DNA of 64,000 nt from Coturnix japonica (Eukaryota > Chordata > Aves > Galliformes > Phasianidae), in contig NC_029536.1 in NCBI RefSeq assembly GCF_001577835.2, positions 124,001 to 188,000 on the forward strand, written 5' to 3'. Below are positions 1 to 13,100 of this stretch, piece by piece. How positions within the stretch are numbered: the stretch's first letter is position 1; every line of letters starts with the position of its first letter. The translations under genes were made by a program, and so were the position numbers. A model generated the notes under the pieces. The model saw nothing but the letters and a program-made list of their open reading frames with translations, did no database searches and had not been told where the DNA came from.

Positions 1-525
1 TCTCATCAGGTTCCTCCCTGCCCAACTCTCCAGTCTGCCCAGCTGTTGTTGAGTGGCAGCCTTCAGCCTTCAGGTGTGTCAGCTGATCCTCCTGGCTTTG
101 TGACACCAGCCAACATGTTGAGGGTGAACTCTATCCCTTCATCCAGGTTGTTGATGATGTTGAACAAGACCAGACCCAGCACCAATCCCTGGGGAGTACA
201 GCTAGTTACAGACCTGCCACCTGACTCTGCACCACTGATGATCACTCTCTGAGCTCTAACAGCCACTCCACGTTTTCTAAGTTTCATAACAAGGATGTTG
301 TGGGAGATGGTGTCAAACGCCTTGCTGAAGTCAAGGTACACAACATCCACTGCTCTCCTCCCATCTACCCAGCCAGCGATGATATCATAGGAGGCCATCC
401 AGTTGGTCAAGCATGATTTCTGTTTGGTGGATCCATGCTGACTACTCCTGACAACATTATTCTCTTCCAGTTGCTTGGAGATGGCATCCATAAGAAAAAT
501 GTCTCCTACAGTATTCCAACCCAGT
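1..525 (-). mobile_element. CR1 LINE fragment, reverse-transcriptase part of ORF2
   Basis: Reading the minus strand gives a decayed but clear CR1 reverse transcriptase. In order it shows the QHGSTK/SCLTN block, the palm motif DFSKAFDTISHNIL, a PQG block (TPQGLVLGLVLFN) and the LDEGIEFTLN...ADTPEG stretch just before the window edge; near base 1 another frame still reads RLESWAGRNLMR. The catalytic FADD box is degraded to MLAGVTK and the frame shifts, so the copy is dead. It begins about 50 bases past the PADI1 poly(A) signal and runs out of the window on the left. CR1 is the dominant avian LINE family. Confidence 0.85.
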
Positions 526-581
526 GACAGGATGAAGCACAAGGAAAAACTGTACCCTCAGTGCTCATATTGACAAAACAC

Positions 582-587
582 TTTATT
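582..587 (-). terminator. PADI1 poly(A) signal
   Basis: The minus strand has AATAAA 55 bases past the PADI1 stop codon, so cleavage should fall near 560-570. This gives a very short 3'UTR of about 75 bases. Confidence 0.75.
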
Positions 588-641
588 ATGAGATGCTCCA
601 AATCCCCCATTGGGAGGGACCAGAGACCCTTCCTGGGCAGC

Positions 642-3600
642 TCAGGGCACCACATGCCACCATTTGACGGCCAAGGGCTTACGGCGGACATTGGTGCCAC
701 AGTGCACATCTCCAGAAAGGACATGGTAGGAAAAGAAGTCATTGATGAAGGTGCAGGAGAGCCCCAGGGGCTGCAGCAGTGCCCTCACCCGCTCCTCCAG
801 GCAGCACTGCCCGGCCACCAGCGGCCCAAAGGGCTTGGGAATGCCCAGGTGTCTGCCCAGCACCAGCATGTTCACCTGGAGACGGACCAAAAGTCGTTTT
901 TTCACCCAACTGGTGAACAAGCAGAGCGTGGAGGGGAGACGGTGAGGAAGAGGGAGGTGGTGGTGGTCTCACCATGTCTGGAAAGAGGGCTTCTGCACGG
1001 GAACCCCTCAGGATGAAGAGCTGGGGGATGTCAATGATGTCCTGTTCACTCAGCCCCAGCTCTCGCTTGAGCAGGTCGCGGTTCCAATCAATGCAGCGCT
1101 GTTCAGAGAAGGACCTGTCTCACCACCCCAAATCCCATGTAGGAAGCCATATACACCCCATGTCCCCCACTGAATCCTTTTTGAGCAACCTTCTGAAGTC
1201 ATCTAAGCAACCTTTGGTTCCACACCATTGGGATGACATCCTGTTCCCAGACAGCACCTAAGTGTGCTCAGCCCCTTTGCAGCCCACCTGCACATGTTTG
1301 TTGTCATTCCTCAGCCCTTCGTCTGCCAAGATGTCATCAATGCTCCTCCGCTCGCTGCCCACCATCCCTATATGTGGACGTTGGTGAGGGATATCACTGG
1401 CACTCAGTGACATGGGGACACCCTTGCCCATTGCCTTACCCACAAGCTGTGTGGCCTCGCCGTATCCCTGCCTCTGCTTCTCCTGGAAGAGCTTGAAGCA
1501 GGCAGTGGGGCTGGCCAAGAGCAGCCGGAATCCCTGCAGGATTAACACATTTTTTGGGATTTCAGTGGGATGTTTTCATGTGCCAACCCATGCATACCCA
1601 ACACCAGTCCCAAGGGTTGCACAGTGTATAGAGTGACACCCAGAAACTCACTGCTTCCCAGGAAGCCACCCCAAAAGGAAGGTGATTCATTCATGGGGCT
1701 GAGCCTTCCTTTTCCTCATAAGACAAGCTTTTCATTTTTTATTGCTGACTTGCAAAATGAAAGGGCCTTCTGCATCATCGTGTGATGCTGAGGATGTGGG
1801 GATAGACATAGGGTCATTACCTTTCTGTCATATGCAGGGACGAAGGTGAGGAACTCATCCACATGGCCCACGCTCAGCCACTCTGAATAGACCTCCACTG
1901 GCGCCTGCACCTTCTGGGCGTAAAGGAAATCCCTGACCACTTTTGACATCCGACGACCAGAGGCCCTGGGGGCAGAGGCAGGAAGGAGCAGGGGTGATCG
2001 CACCCCAAAATGCTCAACCCACAGAGAAAAAGGGGAATTTTGAAGGGAATCATCAGTATTTAAGCCCACTTCAGAAGGGAAGAGGTGATAAATTGACCAG
2101 ATCTGATGGCCACATCTAATCCCAGACTTCTACATTGTGTGGGGTATAGAGATAGAGACATGGAGATATATAACTCATCCTGTCCCTCTGTGCTCTAAAT
2201 CCCTCCCTACGTTTTCCTAGACAGCCAGCAGCAGGCTGAGAAAACATTAATTATAACTTCTTGTAATAACGGATAATTACAGCCCTGGTGTGGCTGGGAA
2301 AATCCCATTTTCCTGACAGGGTAAGCGAAGGATGGAGCAGCATAGCCTGCTCCGTTTGCTGTCCTGGCTGAAACCCCAAGGTTCAGCCTCACTGTCTTTT
2401 GTCCACATGAAGAGATGCCTTTGTGCAGGGTTTTGCAGGACGTTGTTGTTCCCTGTGCCAAGGGCACAGCAGAAAACAATTCCCAGTTATTCAGGATTTC
2501 ACTCTTTGCTGAATTCCTCTGCTTTTCCTTTCATTAGGAAAAACTAAAAATATAGGCGTGATGCTTGGGGTACTGTAGGTTCAGGGTGAAAGGGAAGAGG
2601 AGAAATAATAATAGGGTTTTACAAGGAGAGAAGGAGCAGCAACATGGTCTGCATGTGAAATTTGCAATTAGAATGACACTTCGGTGGCATTTAGCCCAAA
2701 TATTTTTTGTAGCAAAGCACTTTTGGATGCTTTCCTGTCTCACCAGGGCAGGGGGCTGCCAATGAGGATGCGTCCCAGAGGATACTCCTTGCCTCGCACT
2801 GTCACTGGAGGGCTCACATCCAGGTTGCCAAAGGAGTCAAGACTGCAGGCATCACATCCAAGAGGTACACGGGTCACATAGCCAAAATCAGGGCCCTGGG
2901 GACAGAGGGGAGCAGTGATGGGGAGCTCTTGAGGATGATTTTGGGGGATAAAACTGATAATAATGCCCCAACGCACCAGGATCTTCTTAAAAGCAAAGTC
3001 TTTCAAGCCTCTGTTCCTGGGCGAGTCGAAGACCACAGGGAAGGACTTGTGTGGTGCTTCCACATAGCCAAACTCCAGCTCATCCTGTTGGGGGAAAGAG
3101 GAGGAGGAGAAGGAGAAAGGCTTCTGGGTGTGAGAGCCAATATGGCAAGGCGCATGGTAAAAATGGAACAAGATATGGGACAGACCTATCACAGTTCAGT
3201 TCATGCAGTGTCCCATACAGTCCCTCTTGCAATCTTCTTTGGGGTCCTTGCATTGAAGAACCTCTTACGGTGCCCCATGGGTTCCCCTTGCAATGTCCCT
3301 GGGGCCCAGCCTTGTCTGTACAGTTTGCCACTACCAGCAGTATCTCCCACTGTTTTAGCTCATGATTGATTGGTTTATCTCTCAGCATCTGCATGCTTCT
3401 CCAAGTAATGCAGCTGGTCCCTCCCAAGGACGTCCCACAAGCCCATAAGAAACCCCTGAAGAGCCATGCATTAAAAGCATTGAGGGCTGACCTGGATCCA
3501 GCGATCACTGCGACTTTCAATCTCAGAGCAGATGGTCATCTTGCAGTTGGCTTTCCTCAGCAAGGCCTGGAGCTCCTCCAGAAAGACTTCATTGGAGTTG

Positions 3601-6600
3601 ATTCCCCTCTTGATGCTGGAGGGAGAAGAAGGTGTGAAGGACCTCAAGAATCCCTCTCACTCCAAACATTCAATTTCTGGGTAACAGCTCTGCGCAAGCT
3701 CTTGGAAAAGGTCCTCCAGCCTTCTTCTTGGGGTTGCAATGAGTGCAGCAGCAACATTAGGCTCTTGCGCAGCATGCATAAAGACTGCGCATAAGGCATG
3801 GAAGGATAAAAGATCCTTTATGGAGAGCCCCCAAGGCAGCAGAGCTATAGAATGGCATTTGTCCTACCTGCAGACAAACACCTCCAGGGGCTGCTGGGTG
3901 TTGGGTGTCATTATCCAGGGCGCCATGCGGAAAACCACTGTATCCGTGAAAATGGGGGTACCAGGAGAATACTACAAGGGTAAAACACCAGGAGAAGTGG
4001 TTGGTAACCCCAGAGGGGGCTTTGTGGGGCCGGGGGTAGGGTAGATCCCACGTACCTTATGGTGCACCTCCAGCAAGCTGACACTGATAGAAACCAACCC
4101 AGAGAAACCTGCATCAGGGAAAGCCAACCCTTCCACGTAGAAGGTGTTTTCTCCACTTCCAACACAATCTAGCGTGTAGGAGAGCATGCCCGGTCCCAAA
4201 ACGGGTTTGTACTGGGGGTGTGAGTCACTGCCTGCAGAAACATCAAAATAGCCAGCCCACATGGGTGCGAGGAGGCACCATGGAGGAGGTGACGGTGCCA
4301 GCGTGGTTTGCAGAAGAGCAGGTGTGCCGGCTCTTTTCTGAGGAACACAGTTGATCTGCACATACAAAGAGGACTCTATGCCCTCGGGTCAAACCCTTTC
4401 AAGGTGCGTGTCTCAAGTTAAGCACCTAATGATACAGCTGGCTTCCTTGACCTGATTTTCCGCAGAGAACTGCTGGGAACCATCAACTGGGGTGTTCAAA
4501 GGCGAAGAGCACAATCCAATGAGATGGGCTGCCCTGGCAACTGTGTTGCTGCCTGTGCTTATCCCCCCATGAAATTCTCAAAACTTCAGTAATCCCACTG
4601 AACAGCCTCTTTTTTCATTAGTTTTCCCTGTACAGTCTTTACATTCCCCCTATAGCCTTATCTTCTAAACAAGTTTTGGAGATAAATGGATGTATCCAAT
4701 GAGTGCTGGCATTAGCCCTTAATCCTACTGAGAAAGGGTTTACGCACTGGGGTCACAATGTGTTGGCATCAATATCTGGGAAGGAAGAAAGGAAGAAATA
4801 CTCACGGACTGCATGGAAAACCCGCACTTTGTCTGCATCTGACTCGGAGACATGCAGGACAAGCTGGTAGTTAGCAAAGACACTGCTGGGACCTTGAATC
4901 CGCAGCAGCATCACAGACATGTCCTGCAGGTCTATGGGGGAAAGGAGACAGAGAGAGGGGATGTTGGGAGGTTTCCTGCCTCCAGTGCGGCCTGTGGGTT
5001 TTGCCATCCTTCAGTCATAATTGGATTTATAGGGCAAGCCTGCTGGGATGACGCTCATTGTGTTTTTATAGGGATGTCCAGGAAATTAAAACAGGGAAGG
5101 AGTAGTGGAAAAGAGCCAATTTCTGTTGCAATGGAGGAACAGGTAATGCTGTTGCTATCTCTAATTGCATTGCAAGCGTCTGATACTATTTTTGCAGGTC
5201 ATTTCACCATCAGCAGGATCACAAATGAGAAGGATAGAGATACTGCAAAACACCCCAATGAGATAGAATGAGCCTTGTGGATGAGCCCTACCTGCAGGGG
5301 TACATATGTCCACCTGGCTGCAGTCTGTCCCCACTGTGCCGGGGCTGTCCTTGTCGCAGTTGACCAACAGCACAGCTCCTTGCCCATCTGGTCCCCATGT
5401 CCACTTGGCCTGGAGGAGAGACATCCAATGGGGATGGGCGCAAATCCTGAAAAACTCCTCCCTCCCAGCCCCCCCCACCAGTGGTGGATGCGATGGGAAA
5501 ATGCCACAACCACATCCATGCTCGGAGGAGATCCCACAGTGAGCAATCAGGAGAGCTTTGGTAGTGATGCTATCAAGCCACTGAATTTCCTAACGTCACC
5601 TTCCAGCCGAGCCAACAAGGACTATTTCAAACAGATCTTATCTTCTAACAAGCCATGTTATATCTGTCAGACCTCATTTGAAAGAGAATATCCCATTTCT
5701 AGAAATGCATCTCATCTTGATGTACAGTTTGTGCTGCCGATCGGGCTGCAGTTAATTATCTGGGCGTAAGTGCTTGGGTATATGCAGATTTCTTGCCAAA
5801 GGGGTAAATCTCTTGCTGTTTGCTAAACTTGCAGGTGAGTCATTCGGTGGCACGTTTCAAATCCAAAAAGGAACAGCCAAAAAAAAAAAAAAGTCCTAGG
5901 GCTGCACTGGAGACGTGAGACATCTTGGCACAAAATAAAAAAAAAAAAAAGTTTTCCTCCTCAATTAGAGGTCTGAGAATTTGCAGCATTATTTTCCCTA
6001 TTTCAGACACCACCCAAATCTCTCTCCTTCCTGGAGACTTTTCTGTGTTTTCCTTCCTTGTGTTGCTAAAGCCATGCAGTGTTTCCCATTACCTTGTCCT
6101 TCCCTTTGCTCCTCACTCTGCCATTGCGGCTCACGTCCACGTCCAGGGATATATCTGAAATATCAGAGCAAGAAGGAAACCATTGGCATGAGAATGAGCA
6201 GTCGTGGACATTTTGGGCCCATCCCCACACCAGCAGTGAGTCACTCAACACCAGCTCCACCTTTATGCCCTAATACTGCCTCAAAACATGCCAGTAAAAA
6301 GTAAACCCAAACTCTTCATGGCTTTGCCCATTCCAACTATCTTCTCCCATCTTGGGTCCCTCAGCAAGGATATACCCACTTGTTTTCACCAGTTCATATT
6401 GGTGAAACCTCATAATTTCATCATTGGTGAAACAGTTTCACCAATTTCATGTTGACCACAGAATATTTTCATGAAGCCAAAGGCATGAATTGGGTGAATA
6501 GACACTAAATAGTTATTAGAGGTGATGCAACATTTGAGAAAGATTTATCCTTGGAGAGTTCTTGGACCAAATTGCAGGTTTACCAATAACCTCATTTCTA

Positions 6601-9600
6601 CCCTACATAAAGTTTATTTTAATATATAAACCAAATGGGACAGCATGTGGAAAATGTGGGTGCTGAAGTAGAAACTGTCCTTCTTGATTCAGAGAATTAA
6701 ACATGGAGAAGACGGGCCCAAAATTTTGGACATGAAGTCACAAATCCAAGCAAGCAATGAGCTTTTGTAAGGTCAAAGCTCTGTGGACAGCAGTGGCCCT
6801 TGATGGCTCCATTGGATGTGGGAAACCATCTTCAGGGGCAATTTTGGCAAGCATGTGCATGACTTGAGGACACAGGTCTGGCTATCATGTGAGCACTTCA
6901 GAAAATTCCAAATTTAGGATAATTAATCCATCCAAGTGGAAGACTGTATCCAGACTAGTTGTCTAGACTCCCTTTGTAGTCAGCAGAGGAAAATAGGCAT
7001 TTCAAGGGAATGATTCATCTCATCCTAAACTCCTAAAATAGGTCAGACAACTACACTTCTGTGCCCATTCCTCCACACCAGCCACACTGGAAGTTGAAGA
7101 TGGGTTTGCCAGTGGAAGATGACTGAGATGGTCATCTTTGGATCCTCTTCCATCAATCAAATTGTCTTGGTGGTCAAAGGACACTGATCATAGAGTGCAT
7201 TGGGTGGGGACAGGGCCCAACCTGTGTCTTTTTTGCACCACGTAAGGCAGTACAAGAACATTTTAATTATTTCCCTACTGCTTGACAGCATAAGCTGTCT
7301 ACACCCAAACCTTGGCTGCATGTTGTGCATGGGCAGCCTGCATCCCCATTTAAGTCCCATCCCATGAACCAAATGAGATTGTGGCATCGGAAAGGGTTGG
7401 CCAAGTTCAGATGAGTGCTGTCATAATACATACCTACACAGGTGAGGTACAACCAAGCCACTGCAATCTCATTCTCTTCCCGTCCATAGTATGAAATCTT
7501 AACCTGCAAAGACATCACCAGACTGTGACCCAAGTCCTATGTCTCTTCATGCTGAATAGGTCTTTCCACTCAGTATGTTTATCCAGCAATGCCATACAAC
7601 AGGGTGTTCAAAGGTTCATCAGTGTCCTGCTGCTTTAATCATGGTTCAACCAAATAATTTCTGCCTGCTTCATCACAAAAACAGGCATAGGTAAATATAA
7701 AGTTTGAGTATTGGTTTTGCCTGACATGGAGTTCCTGACACTGGCTTTTGCAACAACCTTCATCTTCTCCTTCTTAGTTTCACTTTGTATTGCACAATTC
7801 TGTGTGTAAGTTTGAGTTTATTCTATAGAAACATGTGTGATGTCAGCATTACCTAGAAATACTTGAGCCTGCCCATCATTTTTCCTACTTTCCTTGGAAA
7901 ACTGAATATTTCCAGATTCAGTGCATAAAAAGCAACTAACCTTATTGTCATTGACAGTCTTGCTGGTGACACCAATGGTCACTACAATCTCTATATCGGG
8001 ATCCAGTGGCCATCTGGAGTTAAGCATGGGTTTTGTCACGGGGCTGTGGATGATGTGGACTGTGACAGCAGACGTGGCATGAACATCAAATGATGTGGCA
8101 CCTTTAGGGGTAGATCTGAAACAGAGGGCAGCACGGAGTCATGGGCTGAGTTTTCTTTCCTCTTCTCCTCTGTGGACCCAATTTACTGAAATGGGCTCCC
8201 CAGAATTAAAATTGGATGGGATCCTTGGCAGCCTGATCAAGTAGGTGGCCACCCTGCTCATGGCAAGAAGTTGGAAATAGATAATGTCTAAGGCCCCCTC
8301 CAATCCAAGCTGTTCTATGATTCTATGAAAGTCCAGCCTTAACTGGGTCTTAACTGGCCAAGATCTGAAGATGGTCTTGGAAACCATCTTCAGGTGATGA
8401 AATGCATTAATTTTATAAGCATTATCTCTGTGGCAGAGTTGAGCAAGCAGAGTGCCATCACATCCGTCTGTGGTTAAGCCCCGATTGCACGTCTCTGAAG
8501 CTGAGGCACCCAACCTCCCTCACCAGCAGGAAGAGAACCCCCAAAATTTCAGCATCCCACCACAAAACCCTGACCAAGATTGGGGCTGGTTTTGCTGTCA
8601 TTCACTGGGGTGCTGGTTATTGTCAGTCCACCCACTGACCCAAGAGATACCCGAAGTGGAGCAGAACTTGAGTTGGAGCACAGGGAGCCTTCACTCACCT
8701 GTATGACTTCCCTGGCCTTTGAAGTGCTGCCTACATGCTCATTACAGCTCCAGCACCTCCACACAGGCTGTGTGAGTGCTCCAACCTGTCTGCTGCAGGG
8801 AGCCAACCTCTCCAGCCATGCATGGAGAAGGACACGGTTGTAAATTTTAGCAGGGAGAAAACAATGCAGAAGACATCCCTGATGTTGCTCTTGGCATGGT
8901 ATCCCTGATGCCTGCAATAGCTTGTATAGGAAGATTAAAGCATCATCCCACTTGTCATGCCATGTGTTTACTAGCGTGCAATGTAGCAAGTCTACCTGCA
9001 GTCTACCCATACATTGCATGCCATGACTTCTCAAATTTGGGTCTATTAACTGTGCATTCACAGCCTCTGCACTGCCATGCTGAGATGTAAGCTCACTGAG
9101 CACAAGACTTCCACTGCACTTTATTTTCTGTCCCAGACCAGTCCAATCCACAGTGTCCATCACTGAATTTTCTACAGCATAGAGAGGGTTCTGTAGGTAT
9201 AGAACTCCTCCTATTTTTCAAGCCCTGATGTTGAAAGAGCATCTGCTATACATCTTTAGGACCAAAGCTCAGATTTGCTACCAAGGAGCCAAATCTTCTC
9301 CTTTTGAGACTTATGCTTAAATGGTATTGAGCTTGCTTTGAGTTCAAATTGAGAAAAAATAACTCAAGTGATATGTTTTATGTATTCCCATTTGGCTGAG
9401 GGTAAAACTAGTAGGTTTTAAGAGCAGCCTCATTGGGGGGATGTCAGCACCTCCCGGCACAGCTCCAATATACAACCCAAATAATTGCCCCAACTGTGAT
9501 CCCAACTGGCTTGGCCTGTAGTCGCTATCATTATGGATGCAATTTATTAAATAATGACAATGTAAGAGGAGGATAAATACAGCCCCATATCTGGGCAATA

Positions 9601-10135
9601 AAGCAACCCCTATGTTTAACATCAGAAAAATCTCTTCTCATTACGTCAACTATGCAAACCCGCTCATGGATTTTTTATGCCTGAGACACACATTTGTTCT
9701 TTAACCCAGATTAGCTCTGAACAAGTTGCTCATCTTGAACTGCTGTTGCCCAATGCTCTCTCTGCCAGAAATAGATCCCACTTAGTTGGGGTGTGCATGG
9801 GCTTTGCCTGTGAGTCGTCACTGCTCGGCTACACTTCGACGCCTTGCTTTTGTTGGATTCAACATCCCTCCTTCAGGCATCCTAAAGCAGACCTACAGGC
9901 ACATGTCCTTTATGCACCTGTATGTGGAACCACCATGAGATCTTCCCCCTTAACACCCTTCTCAAAGACCAAAAACACACAAAGCCATTGGTTGCCTCCA
10001 AAACCCATCATCCCTATGGCTGCTCCTTGACCCCGAGCCTTACCGGTGGGTGTCAAGGAAGACCTCGGTGCCCAGTACGCAGACCCCGTAGCTGGCATGA
10101 CTGGTAGACATCTGCACGACCTGGCGCTGGGACAT
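642..10135 (-). CDS. PADI1: Peptidylarginine deiminase, PADI1 type (16 exons, complete)
   Basis: Calcium-dependent enzyme that deiminates protein arginine to citrulline. Coding exons in transcript order: 10135-10044, 8115-7941, 7503-7434, 6154-6093, 5409-5292, 4931-4806, 4231-4056, 3971-3868, 3615-3492, 3084-2977, 2895-2744, 1965-1821, 1533-1440, 1367-1288, 1098-973, 875-642. All have GT/AG borders and phases agree, giving 1986 nt and 661 residues (human PADI1 663, from memory). The start [10 protein letters not shown] matches the family N-terminus and the end is WWHVVP. Catalytic residues are present: Asp350 (RWIQD), His470 and Asp472 (GHVDEF), Cys643 (HCGTNV). The PADI1 call rests on the exon 14 stretch [10 protein letters not shown], the [12 protein letters not shown] segment, a calcium loop poor in acidic ligands ([16 protein letters not shown]), and the place beside divergent PADI2, as in human. 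An avian paralogue named PADI3 is the main alternative. Confidence 0.92.
6398..6445. repeat. Short perfect palindrome with an extra direct copy, PADI1 intron 3
   Basis: ATTGGTGAAAC at 6423-6433 is followed after one base by its exact reverse complement at 6435-6445, an 11-bp-arm hairpin. A further direct copy of the arm lies at 6398-6408. Function unknown. Confidence 0.6.
8195..8335 (+). mobile_element. CR1 LINE 3' end, in PADI1 intron 1
   Basis: Typical 5'-truncated CR1 tail: the GGATGGGATCCTTGGCAGCC-type end of ORF2, then CCCCCTCCAATCCAAGCTG and the 8-bp terminal repeat ATTCTATG. It is antisense to PADI1, about 80 bases outside exon 2. Confidence 0.8.
8340..10043 (-). other. PADI1 intron 1, otherwise unremarkable
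   Basis: Apart from the CR1 tail beside exon 2, this 1.7 kb shows no recognisable gene. A minus-strand frame of 204 codons at 8549-9163 has no start context, splice sites or family resemblance that I can see, and is taken as chance. Confidence 0.5.
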
Positions 10136-13100
10136 GTTGTACTGGGGACGGCGGCTGCATGTGAAGGAGGCTGCTGCCTGGTTGCCCAGCTTTGTAGGTG
10201 AACCAGCACGACAGGATTAAAAGGCTGGGGAATGTAACTCCTCCTTCCTCCCATCCCTCGATGACGATGTGGTGGACTGGGGACCCTGCCGTCCCCACCT
10301 CCACCATCCGCAAAGCTGCCGCCCTGCTCTGTGATGCTGGCGATAAGACAGCCCCTGGGGCCGGGTGGTAATTGCGGGGCTGGGAAGGGGGTACAGGGCA
10401 GGACAGGGTGGGGGATGCACGGCACTCAGCTTTCAGGGCTCACTCTCCCCTTTTTGTTCTCACCTCCCTTATGGTTCCATATAAGGACTCCAAAGCATTA
10501 TGCATTAAGCATTTCTACCCCTCTTGTTATGCAAGATGGTTGTTTAGCGTTATTATAATAATGGTATCATTAGAATGATGCATTTTCTTTAAAACATCCC
10601 AAATTTTCCATGTGGTGACTCACAGCCCCAGCTACCCCATTAGGGCAATGCCTGTGTACGGCTGCAGCAAAAGGAAATGTTTGCTCAGGCTGGTCCTTCC
10701 CTTCCTAACAACTGCTGGGTAGCAGTGGGTGCAGGGAGAACTGGTTATTTGGTAAGCAGGGAGGCAAAGGAAAAAAGAAAGCAAAACAAGGCATGTGGCT
10801 TCCAGTGGAAATTACAAATTCTTGGGTGTTCTGCTTGCATGAGGCATTTGAGGAATTTTATTTTATTTTTTGGTTGGTTTGTGGGTTTTGTTGTTGTTGT
10901 TGCTTTGTTGTTGGTGGTGTTGGGTTCTGGGTTCTTTTGGGGTTTTTTTTTTGGAAGATCCCATGTACTGGTTGCCAGAAGAAATGGCTTTACCTGGAGA
11001 CAGCCATCTCTCTCCGGGCAATGCCAGGGGACTTCACTAGCCAGCCAAGAGGAAAACCAGGTGAGGTGGGTCTTGGTGCTCCTCCAGGAGGGAGCTTGGG
11101 CTGGGATGCAGGCATGTCAAATGGATGGAGAGGACTGCATGCTGGCACAGCATTAATACAATCAGCAGAGCCTGACCAGGTGGCCTGGATGCTTGAGAAG
11201 GGAACACTAGTTGTGTTTTTAGCTTCTCCAAAATTTGGCTTGGGATCTGGGGTAAAATCACATGTCCTGAACCTGGCATGAGACAAACTCGTGATGTTCA
11301 TAGATTTACAAAGAGTGCTATTTGCATACTGGAGCTGTGCTGGCTCACAGATTCTACTGTAAGAAAGTTTTAAGGACTTCTGTATCCCTAAGGCCCATCA
11401 AGTTGCTGTCAAGCAGATTCACCACAAGATCCTCAATGAGGGACAAGGCCATATCTATTTTTATTATTATTATTATTTTAAAGATATCTATCTAAAGCTT
11501 GAAGTTGTATTTCCCAGTGGTCGCACTGGTTTAGACTGGGCACAGTGCTGAGCTTGCCGCCTGCTGTGATTTTGGCACTGCATCCTGCTCAGCTGGTTTG
11601 AGCCCTATGCTGGACAGGGAACACACCTACAGCCCCTCGGGGCCATGCTGTACATTCTGTAATCTGCAGGCAGGCAGAGGATGGAGGTTTCTGGCTCCCA
11701 AGGCTTGGGCACCACATGTCCATGCATAAGAATCTCACTTTTAAGCCATCTGACCCATTCAGGGCTGAGTGTTTCTCCCTACTAATAACCTGTCCCAAGG
11801 GGCTGCCATTAAGGCTTATGGTAAAATGACTGACAACCCCCTGTGCCTCTTCATCAGACCCAACTGCCTCTTGGTTTTGGGGTGACCTCACTTTGTTCCC
11901 CTCAAGTTGGATCCTTTCATCCACTACAGGGCAGGACAGGACCCCCCACAACCATCCCAGATCCCACAGGGCATCTTTTCCCCTCTCACCCTTCCTGCAC
12001 TGCCACTCAGTCAAGGAAAGTTTGATAATCTCCCTAAGCCGATAATTACACCTCATTTATTACTCTGCATGTGTAATTGCAGACAGCAAACTTTGAGAGC
12101 CTTGTCAGACTAATTACTGGCAACAGGGGAAGGCATCGAACCAGTTATCAAGTCCCGCTCCTGTCTGCATGAGGCTTTGTGCTCAGGAGCATCCCATGCA
12201 TTGCAGCAGGCACTGCATCCCAGCAAAAAATGCTTTGAGAAGTGATAAAACCAGGCATCGCCTCTGCATGGACAGGCATGTGTTTGCACCTCCTCATCAC
12301 AAAATGTCACTTTGAGCAGATGCCATGGGGTCCCTCACGTCTCCCTCCTACTCCTTGATATTATGCACGTGCCTGCAGGGCTGCAAAGCTCTGTGCATGA
12401 GAGCCCACACAGAGCAGCTGCTGGGGCTGTTTGCATGCTCTGTGCTGCTATCTGCTCCCTGCCCCCGAAAATTAGGACAGGGAGAGATCTGTCAGCAGTG
12501 AGGATGCTTATGCGGAGCAGTTCCTAATCTGATTGTTAAAAACCAGAGAACTCCTCTGACCAGACTGACTATAGCAGCGAAACCACAAGCCTCCAGACAT
12601 CAGCAAGTGAATATTTATATTTGCACACACGTCCCATGATGGTTCACCAGCTCTGATCTCCCACCTGATAGCACAGAGCAGCTTCTGCCTGTTGTAAAAT
12701 CCCGTTCCTCAGAACAATCACCTCTTAGCAGAGATTCCCCCAGTCTTTCCTCCCCTTATAGAGGTATTGCTGGGAGAAGGTGCTTTGTAGAAGCCCCCAA
12801 CAGCTTGCAAAGAGCCCTATAGCCTTGCACAGACCTTGAGACTTGCTATATAAGACTTGCTATAAATACATCTATTTCTACATAAAGAAAACCTGTGAGC
12901 AGCTGGAAATTCTCCTGCTGACTTAAAAACTGCAAGTGTGTGTGTGTGGGGGGGTTATCCTGGGGTCTTTGTGCATGGTGGGAGGTGTTTGGGGTTGTTT
13001 TCTTAATAAGAAAACAAGTTTATTTTTGCATGTGCAAGAAAGAGCAGCAAAACTGCCCCTTTTGCAAAACCCTTGTTTGCTCAGGTCATGGGAAAAAGGA

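Noticed and set aside
8549-9163. 204-codon minus-strand frame in PADI1 intron 1
   Set aside because: No recognisable motif, no splice logic, and PADI1 exons 1 and 2 join in phase without it.
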